Shown here in pieces: positions 10,972-21,090 of a stretch of DNA of 64,000 bases. The stretch comes from Argentina anserina (Eukaryota > Streptophyta > Magnoliopsida > Rosales > Rosaceae): assembly GCF_933775445.1 (NCBI RefSeq), contig NC_065878.1, positions 16,937,395 to 17,001,394 of the forward strand. Reading direction: 5' to 3'. Both the position numbers and the translations under genes were made by a program. How positions within the stretch are numbered: position 1 is the stretch's first letter; each line of letters starts with the position of its first letter. The notes below the pieces were generated by a model that had not been told where the DNA came from, made no database searches, and saw nothing but the letters and a program-made list of their open reading frames with translations.

Positions 10972-11480
10972 AATCCGAGAGATTCCAGAACTGAGAGTCG
11001 GTTTTTAAGAACGTCGGAGCAGCTTCAAATCAAAGAAGAAGTGTCCAATCCGAGAGATTTCAGAACTGAGAGCCAGCTTTGAAGAACGTCGGAACAGCTT
11101 CAAGTCAAAGAAGAAGTGTCTAATCCGAGAGATTCCAGAACTGAGAGCCAGCTTTGAAGAACGTCGGAACAGCTTCAAGTTAAAGAAGAAGTGTCTAATC
11201 CGAGAGATTCCAGAACTGAGAGCCAGCTTTGAAGAACGTCGGAGCAGTTTCAAGTTAAAGAAGAAGTGTTTAATCCGAGAGATTTCAGAACTGAGAACCA
11301 GCTTTGAAGAACGTCGGAACAGCTTCAAGTCAAAGAAGAAGTGTCTAATCCGAGAGATTTCAGAACTGAGAGCCAGCTTTGAAGAACGTCGGAACAGCTT
11401 CAAGTCAAAGAAGAAGTGTCTAATCCGAGAGATTCCATAACTGAGAGCCAGCTTTGAAGAACGTCGGAGCAGCTTCAAGG
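10972..11480. repeat. 75-bp tandem array, about 7 copies, in the Tat element
   Basis: AATCCGAGAGATTYCAGAACT starts at 10972, 11047, 11122, 11197, 11272, 11347 and 11422, an exact 75-bp period with only scattered substitutions. The period is a multiple of three, so the minus strand stays open and encodes a 25-residue repeat around FRRSSKLALSS. The array lies between the antisense gene's stop and the pol stop. Tandem arrays in this position are known in Tat elements and can seed satellite DNA. Confidence 0.92.
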
Positions 11481-11639
11481 GTTTGACCTGGATGTGACAG
11501 ACTTGAATGATCATGATTTGCTCTTTTTTTTTTCAATCAAACCCTTATATTTTTTTTTGATGTGACTGAACTTAAGATTGTTATTCTTAAGATGCCTACG
11601 TATCCTTCTAAAGAAGGAATCAAGTCATCACGTAGTTCA

Positions 11640-11776
11640 AGGGTTTTTTTGTTTTTGTTTTTTTTGTCTTACGCAGTTTAGGCTCGTGCAGACTTGGAGC
11701 ATTTTGTTTTTTGTTTTTGTGTCATACGCAGTTTATGCTCGTGCGGACTTGGAGCATACTTTGTTTTTTTTTTTTT
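11640..11776. repeat. Duplicated T-rich segment after pol
   Basis: Two copies of a block containing TACGCAGTTTA(G/T)GCTCGTGC(A/G)GACTTGGAGCAT separated by poly-T. It lies directly downstream of the pol stop in the sense direction and is probably part of the 3' untranslated zone. Confidence 0.6.
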
Positions 11777-14700
11777 TCAAGCATAATACTTCTTCAGGAA
11801 CTTGCCGTTGATGGGACCGATTCTCAAACCGTCTTCCGCCACAATTTTGTAAGCTCCATTGGTGTAAACTTCTCTGACGACGTAAGGACCATCCCACTTT
11901 GACTTGAATTTGGAGCCAGACTTGTGCGTCATAATGATGGGTCTTCGAACAGCAAGGACTAAATCATCAACTTGAAATGACCGTGGTCGAACACCTTTGT
12001 TGAAGGCGTGTGACATCCGAGCTTGGTAGCATTCCAGGTGTTGTTGTGCGTCAAGCCTCTTCTCGTCCAAAGCTTCTAACTCTTGCAGGCGCAACTTGAC
12101 ATTTTCTTCATTTGTGAGACCTTCTTGCAAAGCGATTCTCAATGACGGGATTTCTTTCTCTAATGGTAACACGGCTTTGACACCATAGACGAGAGAATAA
12201 GGTGTAGCATTTGTGGCTGTCCGATACGTCGTTCTATAAGCCCAGAGAGCTTCGCCCAATTTCTCATGCCAATCCCTCTGCTTCTTGCTGACAGTTTTCT
12301 TCAAAATATTACATAGCGTTTTATTGAATGCTTCTGCCAATCCATTTGCCGGAGCGTTATACATCGAAGAGAAGTGAAGCCTGAAGTGAAATTTCTTGCT
12401 CAAATTTTCTGTTGCGGTATTCGAGAAGTACTTGGCGTTGTCTGTGATGATGCATCGCGGTATACCATAGCGTTGTATGATGCTTCCAGTAATGAAGTCC
12501 ACAACATTTTCTTTCTTTATTTCTTTCAGCGGTATCGCTTCTGCCCACTTTGAGAAGGAATCTGTAGCTGCCAGAATGTACATATGACCAGCCGATGATT
12601 TCGGAGTGATGGGTCCGATTGCATCCATTCCCCAGACATCTAACGGGTGCGAAGCAATTGTCGGATGCAATGGCTCAGGTGGTTGATGAATGAAGTTGGC
12701 ATGAAACTGACAAGCTTGGCATTTTTGTGCATACTCCATACAATCCTTGACCATGGCAGGCCAATAATACCCTAGTCGTCTTACTTGGAAATGTAACTTT
12801 GGCCCTGACTGATGTGCTCCACACACTCCAGAATGAACTTCTTCCATGGCTTTTACCGCTTCATCCTTTCCCAAGCATCGAAGGAGTACTCCGTCAAACG
12901 ACCTCCGATATAAAGTTTCTTTGTAGTAGAGGAAGCGTGGTGCTCGTCGCTTGATGCTCCACCTTTGCTTCGAATCTTCGGGAAGCTTGTTGTGCTCAAG
13001 ATAGTCGATAAAAGGATGCCTCCAGTCTTCAACATCAATGGTGTGAACTGACACTACATGAGAACTGGCACACTGGAGTGAAGGTTTTGTTGTCACGACC
13101 CATCTTTGGCAAATTGGGATGTCCAAAATTCCGTCTCCAGACAATGCCAAGGTCGCCGCCAAGTTTGCCAATGCGTCTGCCATTTGATTTTCTTTCCGTG
13201 GCACATGTATGAGTGTAACATTATCAAAGCCCTTCAAGAGTTGTGTGGCAAGTTGGAAATAAGGTACCAAATCTTCCTTCTTAACCTCGTAATTAGTGAG
13301 CAGTTGATCAATCACCAACTTTGAGTCTCCATATACTTCGAGACTTTGGATTTCAATCTCTAACGCTGTTTGCAATCCCATGATCAAGGCTTGGTACTCT
13401 GCGACATTGTTGGAGCACAATTCCCCAAGGGTGAAAGAATAAGGCAATATCTGCTTTTGTGGAGAGACGAATATAACACCAGCCCCTGCTCCGTCTACCC
13501 TAGATGAGCCATCGAAAAACATCTTCCAAGTAGGGAGGACCTCTGCAAGGAAGACTTCCTCATCCGGGAATTCATCTGAGATTTCCCAATCCGCTGGAAT
13601 AGGGTGGTCTGCCAAGAAGTCGGCCAACGCCTGCCCTTTCACTGCTTTAGCGGACACATATACGATGTCGTATTGGTTCAATAGTAACGCCCACTTAGCC
13701 ATGCGTCCGGTTAGAACTGGTTTAGATAGTATGAACTTAACTGGATCGGCTCGCGCCACCAAGTGCATTGTGTAAGCTTGCATGTAATGCCTCAACTTTT
13801 GAATGGCGAAGACGAGTGCAAGACACATCTTCTCTATCGGCGGATAATTCAGCTCAGGTCCGGTAAGGGTCCGACTTAAGTAGTACAAGGCTTTCTCCTT
13901 TTTGGCTTCATTTTCTTGGGCAAGAAGGGCCCCAAGTGATCTCTCTTGAGCCGCGATGTAAAGGATAAGAGGTTTCCCGGCGATAGGTGCACCCAACACC
14001 GGAGGATTCGCCAAGTATTTCTTTATGCTCTTAAAGGCATTGCGACAAGATTCATCCCATACAAATGGAACATCTTTCTTCATGAGTCGACTGAATGGTT
14101 GGCAGCGGCCCGCCAGGTTCGATATGAACCGTCTGATGAAGGCAAGTCGTCCTTGGAGGCTTTTTAACTCGTGCAAATTTCTTGGCTCTGGCATTTCCTG
14201 GATGGCTTTAATTTTGGATTGGTCTACCTCGATGCCTCGGTGCTTCACGATGAATCCAAGAAATTTTCCGGAACTGACACCGAATGCACACTTCAAAGGA
14301 TTCATTTTTAACTGGTATTTGCGTAACCTGTCGAATACTCTTCGTAGATCTTGCAGGTGATCAATTCTTTTCTTTGTTTTGACAACCAAATCATCAACAT
14401 AGCATTCTACATACTTGTGCAGCATGTCACCGAAAATTTTTTGCATAGCGCGTTGGTACGTTGCACCGGCATTTTTTAACCCGAATGGCATGACCTTATA
14501 GCAATAAATTCCTTTGGGAGTTCGAAATGCAGTGAGTTCCTCATCCTCTAAGGCCATCCTTATCTGGTTGTAACCTGATGATCCGTCCATGAATGACAAA
14601 ACCTCATGCCCGGTTGTCGCATCCACCATGAGCTCTATGATTGGTAGAGGGAAATCATCTTTTGGACATGCCTCGTTTAAATCACGAAAATCTACACAAA

Positions 14701-17700
14701 CGCGGATTTGTCCGTTCTTCTTCTTGACAGGAACAATGTTTGCGATCCACTTGGGATACTGAACCTCTCTAATGAAGCCTGCGGCAATCAACTTATCAAC
14801 TTCTGCTTCAATTTGAGGAATAAGTTCTGTTCGAAAACGTCTTTGTGTTTGCTTGGTCGGCCGAGCCTCTGGTTTGACAGCAAGTCGATGAACTGCTACT
14901 TTTGGATCTAGGCCGGGCATTTCTTTGTACGTCCAAGCAAATACATCTTTGTACTCGAGCAACAGATCAAGATGTTCTTTTTCTTCTTCAGAACTTAAAG
15001 ACGCACTCACAAAAATAGGTCTTGGGTCTTCCTCTGTTCCCAAGTTAATCTCCTTAAGTTCATCCATAGTGGCTTGCCCCCCGTCTTCAAGTTCTGGAGG
15101 AGCTTCGTCTACTTCAATTTCAAAATCTTCATGATCGTCTTCCTCTACGGCATCTGCTTCTGCCACCGTGACATGATAAGAAGTTTGGACAATGTCATCA
15201 TCACCGTCATTATCGAGGTTGCCATCTCCTTTTTGGCCAGTGAATATGATGGTATGTTGCTTCACTTTGAGTTGATCCGTGGAATCCACTTCCAACATAC
15301 AATGCCTCTTCATGCGTGACGGGATAAGACTTCGGATTTCCTTGCTCTCCGCTTGACCACAAGTCATTTTCCTCTTGCATATCTGTCGTTCCTCAGGTGC
15401 TTGGATCCTTTCCAACGCAGGCTTTCGCGGAATGAGGTTTGCATTTTGCCTATCTTTGTCTGAACTTGACATCCTTTTGAATACGGAAGGCCGGGTGGTT
15501 GTAATACCGATGCGATTGAAGACTGAACCTCTACTTGATGTCATGTTCACACGGTCAAAAACCGACACCCTTGTGATTGATCCTTCATTGCGTTCAGATA
15601 TTGCTCTTCGGGAACCTGGACGAATGCGATCGAACGACGAAATGCGAGGGGTTGACTGAACCTCTCGACTCTTCTCTTCGACTACCTCGACACTGATATG
15701 TTGCACATTGGCTCGCTCTGCCCTTCTTCTTCCTGAAATTCTAATAGGCTTGCTCGAAGTGAAACCGAGACCAGCTTTAGAAGAATCAATTGTTGCCCCT
15801 TGCTCTCTTAACTTCTTTTGTGACTCATCGAGCTCATGCGCCCTCCTTGCTGCAGCCTGGTCGTCCTTTTTACTTGATGAACCAAAGTCGTATCCGGCCT
15901 TTTCTAACAGCTTGTATGCGTTAGGATCGAACCCTTCACTTGTTCTTTTCTTGGGCAGCGATCCATGTTCCGTCTTACCTTGAATCGGTTTGACAAACCC
16001 CTCTAGTGGCTGCTTTGTGGGATTTCGGTTGTTCATCTTTATTAATGGTAATGTTGACTCCTCCTTCAACAATTTCACATCATCCTCTTCTAATTTTCGT
16101 GGGCAATCTTGTGACTTTGTCCCCACAAATGGGGACTCCCCCTCCCTTCGTCTAGACTTCGGAACATAGCGAAGGACCGGAAATGCATGGCTGGCTTTTC
16201 TTTCTGCAGAGGATGTTGCCACTTCAGATGAGACTTTTTGTGACACTTCACCATAAAGCTCAATGTCTTTTGATTTGACATCATTCTCCCTAACTTTAGC
16301 ACCTTTCCCCGTGGAGAGTACTCCGACCGGAAGGACTTCTTTTATCGACTCCTCATCTGTGTAGAATTTAGAATCCGCAAAGTATGATTCGGCTTCTGTG
16401 AAAGGTTTGGTATCTCCTACCACGGTTTCCACACCTCCGCGATAGAACTTGAAGCATTGGTGCAAAGTGGATGGTACGATGCCATTTTCATGTACCCATG
16501 GTCGTCCCAACAACAAGTTGTATGATGTCTTGGCATCGATGACATGGAACAAGGTGTTTGATTTTAGCTCTCCAATGTCCATGTCTAGTCTGATCATCCC
16601 TATCGCTCTTTGTCCTCCTTGGTTGAAACCTTGGATCATGAGACGACTCCTTGACAACTCATCAACGTTGATGCCGAGTTGAGACATGGTTGACTTGGGC
16701 ATGATATTTACTGTTGACCCTCCGTCTATGAGCATGCGATTCAACTTCCGCTCTCGCATGTACCCTGTCACAAAAAGAGGCCGATTATGTGGCTTAGAGC
16801 CCAATTGGAGGTCATCATCTGTGAAGTGAATGGTATCACAATATGCATCACACACGCCACATTCCTTCATGCTTGTTGAGTGTTTTCCGACGTCGATAAG
16901 TAACTCCATAAGTGCGCATCTCGTTGATTTTGGCAATTGCATCAAGTCAGAGAGGCTAAGTTGGAAATGTAGACTCTCCAATTGTTTCAACACCTCATTC
17001 TTCTTTAACACTTGACTTGCACCTATTTCTCTTGCTGCAGGCTTTTCATCTTCTTTGGAGCTGACTTCACAACTTGTGGCCATTGAAGTGACATTCGGTT
17101 GTTTTGTAGGCAATTGCTCTATTGAGAAGTTCCGGCGAAGAGGTTTCTGCAAATATGGAACGACTTTCATTTCAAAATGTCCTCGTCCATTATCCTTCAT
17201 GCGGGGATGTGATTTCTTATGACTTGGTCGGGCAACCGGTGAGTTTGGCATCATACCTTTGCGAATTCTTCTTCGGGTGACCAATATCCATCCTTCGTCA
17301 TCGGCATTAGAGGCAACTTGGAGGGTAGGCGTGGAAGCATGACATTCTTTAACTTCTTTGGTCTTCTTATGTTCGCGCGCCTCCTTTATGAAACAGAACG
17401 GTGCTTTCATCGGGTGAAAAGGGAGTGGAACCGGCTCGAACGACCCGAATGTTACGGTAGTGCAATTGACTTCAGCAATGTCGTCAACGTCCAGCTCAAT
17501 CTTCCCTTGCTTGGCGAGGTTCATTATCAAATCCTTGAGAACAAAGCACTTCTCTATAGGGTGACTAACGAGGCGATGATATTTGCAATACTTCGGATCG
17601 TTGACTCGATGCATTTCTTCTGGACGTTTGCACTCCGGAAGCTCTATTATCTTGTTTTCGAGCAGATCCTCTAACATGCCCGCCACATCAGAGTCTGGGA

Positions 17701-19207
17701 ATGGGTACGTCTTTCGCTCCATCTCCTTTAACGTGCGTTTACTCCTATCGTAGGCTCGAGGAGGTTCCACCTTATTAAATTCTTTCTTATCCCGCGTAGA
17801 GATCTTAACCGGTGCAGTATTGATGACCATTGATTCTTTGGAAAGCTTCTTCACAACCTTGTCAAATCTGCTTCCGAAGACTTTCTCTTTTCGTTGGTCG
17901 ACCAGGGTTTCATTCTTCCCCTTATGACTTGCCAAGCTTAGCTCCATGTCGTGGGCTCGAGTAGCCAACTCCTCGAAAGAACGAGGCTTGATTCCTTGCA
18001 AGATGTATAACAAATCAAAGTGCATGCCTTGGATGCACATTTCAACGGCTGACACCTCTGACAGTCGATCCTTGCAATCAAGGCTAAGTGAGCGCCATCT
18101 ATTGATGTAGCCGATCGCGGGTTCATCCTTCCGTTGCTTCGTGTTAGTTAGCTCCATCATGCTCACCGTTCGCCTTGTACTATAGAATCGATTAAGGAAC
18201 TCGCGCTCCATTTGGTCCCAACTGTCAACATACTCTGGCTCTAAGTCTGTATACCACTCGAAGGCATTTCCCTTTAACGAGCGAACGAATTGCTTGACAA
18301 GGTGATCGCCTTCTGTCCCGGCGTTACTGCAAGTCTCCACGAAGTGGGCAACATGTTGCTTTGGGTTTCCTTTACCTTCAAATTGTTGGAAATTCGGTGG
18401 CTGATACCCCCGCGGCATCCTTAAGTTGTCGATCCTCTTCGTGTAAGGTTTGGAGTAAGTGATTGAGTCACGAGAAGGACCTCCATATTGAGCCCGAATT
18501 GAGTTGGTGATGATGTCTTGCAATTGCTGGAGTGATAAGGAACCAAGCGAGTCGCCATCGTTCTTGGACGTTTCTCCCTTTTCATTTACTTTGCTCCTGC
18601 CAGGCGACCCCTTGGTGGAGTTCTCATCATTTTGATCTTCCAACTTGCTATAGAGCTCAGCGATTTGCACATCCTTTTCTTCAACCGTTCGGGTGAGCTT
18701 TTCAACCATCTCCAACAGATTGGAGAGTTGCTCCTCGACTGTGGATGCCCCCATCACCAAGACCTGCGCATTGTCAGAAGAGGATTCATGTGTCATAGAA
18801 CGGAAGTTATCGCCATCTTCTTTGGGACTTCCATGGTATGATGCCGTGCTTGATTCGTCATCAGAGAAAACGTCTTCTAGGATAGGGCCATCACCATGAA
18901 CGGGTAGAAGAGATTGCTCACTTGGCTCCTTCTCCTTTGACACTTGCTTCTTTCCACTTTGAGAGGCATGCTTCATTGCTCCCAAGCTTTCCAAAGTGAT
19001 GACTGGTTGACGAGGCTTGCTAGCAAGTGCCATGAACGTCGTGGGTTGAGCTCTGGCCACGCTCCGGGTGACAAGGGCAATCGGTTCACTCTTTGATTTT
19101 GATGATGTTTGTTTGGACTTCCTGACCGGCTCGGCCTCTCCGCTTGACCTCGCGGTTGTGGACTTGGATTTCTTCGTTAGGACGGCTTGGTTGTTCTTGG
19201 AAACCAT
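11777..19207 (-). CDS. Gag-pol polyprotein of the Tat-lineage Ty3/gypsy element (2476 aa)
   Basis: One unbroken frame from ATG 19207 (MVSKNNQAVLT) to TGA at 11777. The reading continues upstream into the LTR but has no earlier ATG. In order: coiled-coil N-terminus; Gag core around residues 290-430 (FEWYTDLEPEYV, NRFYSTRRTVSM); a Cys/His knuckle-like YCKYHRLVSHPIEKCF; aspartic protease near 827 (LIDGGSTVN); reverse transcriptase with YVDDLVVKT near 1603; a Ty3-type RNase H near 1750 whose first catalytic Asp position reads LYIAAQE; an archaeal-type RNase H near 1897 with FFDGSS, AEYQAL, GDSKLV and ADALANLA (complete D-E-D-D set); integrase with an HHCC finger near 2126-2155 and catalytic D (about 2194), D (about 2256), E (about 2291). 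No chromodomain is visible. Gag and Pol share one frame, so no frameshifting is needed. Confidence 0.96.
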   Translation of the reverse strand: MVSKNNQAVLTKKSKSTTARSSGEAEPVRKSKQTSSKSKSEPIALVTRSVARAQPTTFMALASKPRQPVITLESLGAMKHASQSGKKQVSKEKEPSEQSLLPVHGDGPILEDVFSDDESSTASYHGSPKEDGDNFRSMTHESSSDNAQVLVMGASTVEEQLSNLLEMVEKLTRTVEEKDVQIAELYSKLEDQNDENSTKGSPGRSKVNEKGETSKNDGDSLGSLSLQQLQDIITNSIRAQYGGPSRDSITYSKPYTKRIDNLRMPRGYQPPNFQQFEGKGNPKQHVAHFVETCSNAGTEGDHLVKQFVRSLKGNAFEWYTDLEPEYVDSWDQMEREFLNRFYSTRRTVSMMELTNTKQRKDEPAIGYINRWRSLSLDCKDRLSEVSAVEMCIQGMHFDLLYILQGIKPRSFEELATRAHDMELSLASHKGKNETLVDQRKEKVFGSRFDKVVKKLSKESMVINTAPVKISTRDKKEFNKVEPPRAYDRSKRTLKEMERKTYPFPDSDVAGMLEDLLENKIIELPECKRPEEMHRVNDPKYCKYHRLVSHPIEKCFVLKDLIMNLAKQGKIELDVDDIAEVNCTTVTFGSFEPVPLPFHPMKAPFCFIKEAREHKKTKEVKECHASTPTLQVASNADDEGWILVTRRRIRKGMMPNSPVARPSHKKSHPRMKDNGRGHFEMKVVPYLQKPLRRNFSIEQLPTKQPNVTSMATSCEVSSKEDEKPAAREIGASQVLKKNEVLKQLESLHFQLSLSDLMQLPKSTRCALMELLIDVGKHSTSMKECGVCDAYCDTIHFTDDDLQLGSKPHNRPLFVTGYMRERKLNRMLIDGGSTVNIMPKSTMSQLGINVDELSRSRLMIQGFNQGGQRAIGMIRLDMDIGELKSNTLFHVIDAKTSYNLLLGRPWVHENGIVPSTLHQCFKFYRGGVETVVGDTKPFTEAESYFADSKFYTDEESIKEVLPVGVLSTGKGAKVRENDVKSKDIELYGEVSQKVSSEVATSSAERKASHAFPVLRYVPKSRRREGESPFVGTKSQDCPRKLEEDDVKLLKEESTLPLIKMNNRNPTKQPLEGFVKPIQGKTEHGSLPKKRTSEGFDPNAYKLLEKAGYDFGSSSKKDDQAAARRAHELDESQKKLREQGATIDSSKAGLGFTSSKPIRISGRRRAERANVQHISVEVVEEKSREVQSTPRISSFDRIRPGSRRAISERNEGSITRVSVFDRVNMTSSRGSVFNRIGITTTRPSVFKRMSSSDKDRQNANLIPRKPALERIQAPEERQICKRKMTCGQAESKEIRSLIPSRMKRHCMLEVDSTDQLKVKQHTIIFTGQKGDGNLDNDGDDDIVQTSYHVTVAEADAVEEDDHEDFEIEVDEAPPELEDGGQATMDELKEINLGTEEDPRPIFVSASLSSEEEKEHLDLLLEYKDVFAWTYKEMPGLDPKVAVHRLAVKPEARPTKQTQRRFRTELIPQIEAEVDKLIAAGFIREVQYPKWIANIVPVKKKNGQIRVCVDFRDLNEACPKDDFPLPIIELMVDATTGHEVLSFMDGSSGYNQIRMALEDEELTAFRTPKGIYCYKVMPFGLKNAGATYQRAMQKIFGDMLHKYVECYVDDLVVKTKKRIDHLQDLRRVFDRLRKYQLKMNPLKCAFGVSSGKFLGFIVKHRGIEVDQSKIKAIQEMPEPRNLHELKSLQGRLAFIRRFISNLAGRCQPFSRLMKKDVPFVWDESCRNAFKSIKKYLANPPVLGAPIAGKPLILYIAAQERSLGALLAQENEAKKEKALYYLSRTLTGPELNYPPIEKMCLALVFAIQKLRHYMQAYTMHLVARADPVKFILSKPVLTGRMAKWALLLNQYDIVYVSAKAVKGQALADFLADHPIPADWEISDEFPDEEVFLAEVLPTWKMFFDGSSRVDGAGAGVIFVSPQKQILPYSFTLGELCSNNVAEYQALIMGLQTALEIEIQSLEVYGDSKLVIDQLLTNYEVKKEDLVPYFQLATQLLKGFDNVTLIHVPRKENQMADALANLAATLALSGDGILDIPICQRWVVTTKPSLQCASSHVVSVHTIDVEDWRHPFIDYLEHNKLPEDSKQRWSIKRRAPRFLYYKETLYRRSFDGVLLRCLGKDEAVKAMEEVHSGVCGAHQSGPKLHFQVRRLGYYWPAMVKDCMEYAQKCQACQFHANFIHQPPEPLHPTIASHPLDVWGMDAIGPITPKSSAGHMYILAATDSFSKWAEAIPLKEIKKENVVDFITGSIIQRYGIPRCIITDNAKYFSNTATENLSKKFHFRLHFSSMYNAPANGLAEAFNKTLCNILKKTVSKKQRDWHEKLGEALWAYRTTYRTATNATPYSLVYGVKAVLPLEKEIPSLRIALQEGLTNEENVKLRLQELEALDEKRLDAQQHLECYQARMSHAFNKGVRPRSFQVDDLVLAVRRPIIMTHKSGSKFKSKWDGPYVVREVYTNGAYKIVAEDGLRIGPINGKFLKKYYA

Positions 19208-19259
19208 CGCACCAACGGATTGAAGATTTCTTCGGAGAAGGAGATGAGAGGCCAAAAAA

Positions 19260-19277
19260 GTCCCACTGGGCGTGCCA
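19260..19277 (-). other. Primer binding site of the Tat element
   Basis: Three bases inside the 5' LTR the sense strand reads TGGCACGCCCAGTGGGAC: the TGG start matches a tRNA CCA end. I could not assign the tRNA with confidence. Confidence 0.75.
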
Positions 19278-19280
19278 ATT

Positions 19281-20267
19281 TGTAGAACGCGAATCTGAAA
19301 ACAAGCAAGAGAATGCAGACACGTGTACAAATAAATGTAATTTAATGAATATCAAGCGCGGGGTTACAATCTTTGGTGAACTCCTCTGATTCTATCTCCG
19401 TATGTGATTTGGCTCAAGGGTGACATGCACTTGATCTTGAGGATTTGAGTTTGATTTGGATTTGATTTGACGAAGAACGAGCGATTTGGCCGCTTGATGA
19501 TTCTTCGTGGACTTGAGTTTGGATTGGATTTGGATGAAGAACGAGCGATTTGGCCGCTTGATGATTCTTCGTGGACTTGAGGTTGGATTTGGATTTGATG
19601 AAGAACGAGCGATTTGGCCGCTTGATGATTCTTCGTGGACTTGAGGTTGGATTTGGATTTGATGAAGAACGAGCGATTTGGCCGCTTGATGATTCTTCGT
19701 GGACTTGAGGTTGGATTTGGATTTGAGGAAGAACGAGCAATTTGGCCGCTTGATGATTCTTCGTGGATTTGATGATCTTCGTGGACTTGAGAGACTTCGG
19801 GATTTGTCGAGAGTGATTCTTGCTCGAGTGATTTCTCTCCTTCTTCTCCAAGTCTCAAAAAAATCCCCCCTCTCTTTATGTTGAAAGGGCTATTTATAGT
19901 GTCAAAGTTTCTATTTTGTATAATATTTTAATGACACTAAAATAATAAATTCTTTAATTGTATAATTAAATCAATATGTATTTTCCGATTAATTTAAAAT
20001 TAGTTATTCTCATAACTAAATTAAACAAAAAATAATTGATTTAATTATGACCGTTAAGGAATTTATTAATTTAATCAAATATCCGATTACCATTTCGAAT
20101 CGTCAATGACATTCAATTTTCCGGTGCAAAACGGAATCACGTAGCTTCGATTACGATCATCCGTTTATGTGCTGACACGAGTTTTATTTGGATCCGCGCA
20201 AACTTTGTTGACTTTTTGGCCACGTGTGCAATTTTGTCGGGCTCTTGGTAAATTTCATGTGTCTACA
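19281..20267 (-). repeat. 5' LTR of the Tat element (987 bp)
   Basis: Same sequence as 7703-8725 except A at 19739 and a 36-bp deletion after GGCTCTTGG at 20249. It contains the 64-bp repeat block at 19472-19775 and the TATA box that would drive the genomic RNA. Confidence 0.95.
19891..19898 (-). promoter_or_regulatory. TATA box driving the Tat element RNA
   Basis: TATAAATA on the minus strand of the 5' LTR. Transcription would start about 30 bp further along, placing the 64-bp repeats in the 5' leader of the genomic RNA. Confidence 0.6.
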
Positions 20268-20869
20268 GCGACTGCGCCGTCTGCGCACCATAGAAACAAT
20301 TCAGGGATTCCCTGACACGAATTGAAATCTATCCACACAAAACCCAAATTGCCACTATTTTACACAAATTTGAACTCAAAATTAAATCATATAATTTAAA
20401 GGATAAATACTGGTTACTACTCACACTTTTACAAATTCGACAATTTACTTCTTCAAATTTCAATTTCAACTGATCACTCCTTATGCTTTTCAAATTCTAG
20501 CAATTTGGTCATTCTGTCATCTTTCCGAGTATTAAGTTTCATCCAATTTCTATTTGCCTAACTAACAACTTAACACCCAAATTGGATGGAGAGATAACGG
20601 AAGTACCAGATTGCTTGAATTTAGAAAGTATAAGAAGTGATAAGTTGAAATTGAAATTTAAACGAGTAAACTGTCGAGTTTGTGATAGTGTGAGGAATGA
20701 TCAATATTTTGTTCTAATCTAAATCCCTAAATCTATCACTGCTTAAAAAATTATAGTTTTACTCAAGAAACCAATGTGAAATCCACAAAACCTAGTCATG
20801 TATATCGATTACGTAATCTGAAACGAAAACCCTAGCTATACTCAGGCACATATATATATATATAGCTGG

Positions 20870-21090
20870 ACGTCGGAGTCTCGAAATTTCAAGTTTTTGG
20901 GCACCGTGCGGAGATTTCGAGATTCCGGCCGCCGTAGGCTGGTACTGTAGCTCCAGTCGGCACAGATAGGAGTGCCGGGAGGAGAGGAGTGTGGTTGTGC
21001 TGGTCGGCGCTGTCGTTGCGCGTCACCGGTGGCCAAAATTGCCAAATTCGCACCGTACGAAAGGTGCGGACGTCACAATTGAGAATTTCT
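20870..21090. repeat. Partial foldback element, relative of 26450-26765
   Basis: Its reverse complement aligns with the first half and centre of the hairpin at 26450-26765: shared blocks include ACGCGCAACGACAG and the central CTCGAAATTTCAAG paired with ATTTCGAGATTCCGGCCG. Both copies are flanked by (TA)n runs. Only one arm and the loop palindrome are present here. Confidence 0.7.

Larger units (their letters stand above)
7703..20267 (-). mobile_element. Complete Ty3/gypsy LTR retrotransposon, Tat lineage, 12,565 bp
   Basis: Two near-identical LTRs beginning TGTAGA and ending TCTACA bound the element. A 5-bp target duplication GCGAC is present on both sides (7698-7702 and 20268-20272). The sense strand is minus: the right LTR is the 5' LTR, followed by a primer binding site, an uninterrupted gag-pro-RT-RNH-aRNH-IN frame, a 3' zone with a 75-bp tandem array, an antisense plant-mobile-domain gene, a purine-rich tract and the 3' LTR. 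The second, archaeal-type RNase H and the extra antisense ORF between pol and the 3' LTR are known marks of the Tat (Ogre/Retand-type) lineage. The LTRs differ by one substitution (8161 versus 19739) and one 36-bp indel, so insertion was very recent. All parts needed for retrotransposition appear present. Confidence 0.95.

Noticed and set aside
10972..11480. CRISPR-like array
   Set aside because: The units are contiguous 75-bp tandem copies with no unique spacers, in a plant retrotransposon.
11005..11514. 169-codon minus-strand ORF with 25-residue repeats
   Set aside because: It is the translation of the 75-bp tandem array; it has no ATG-led start outside the array and no domain.
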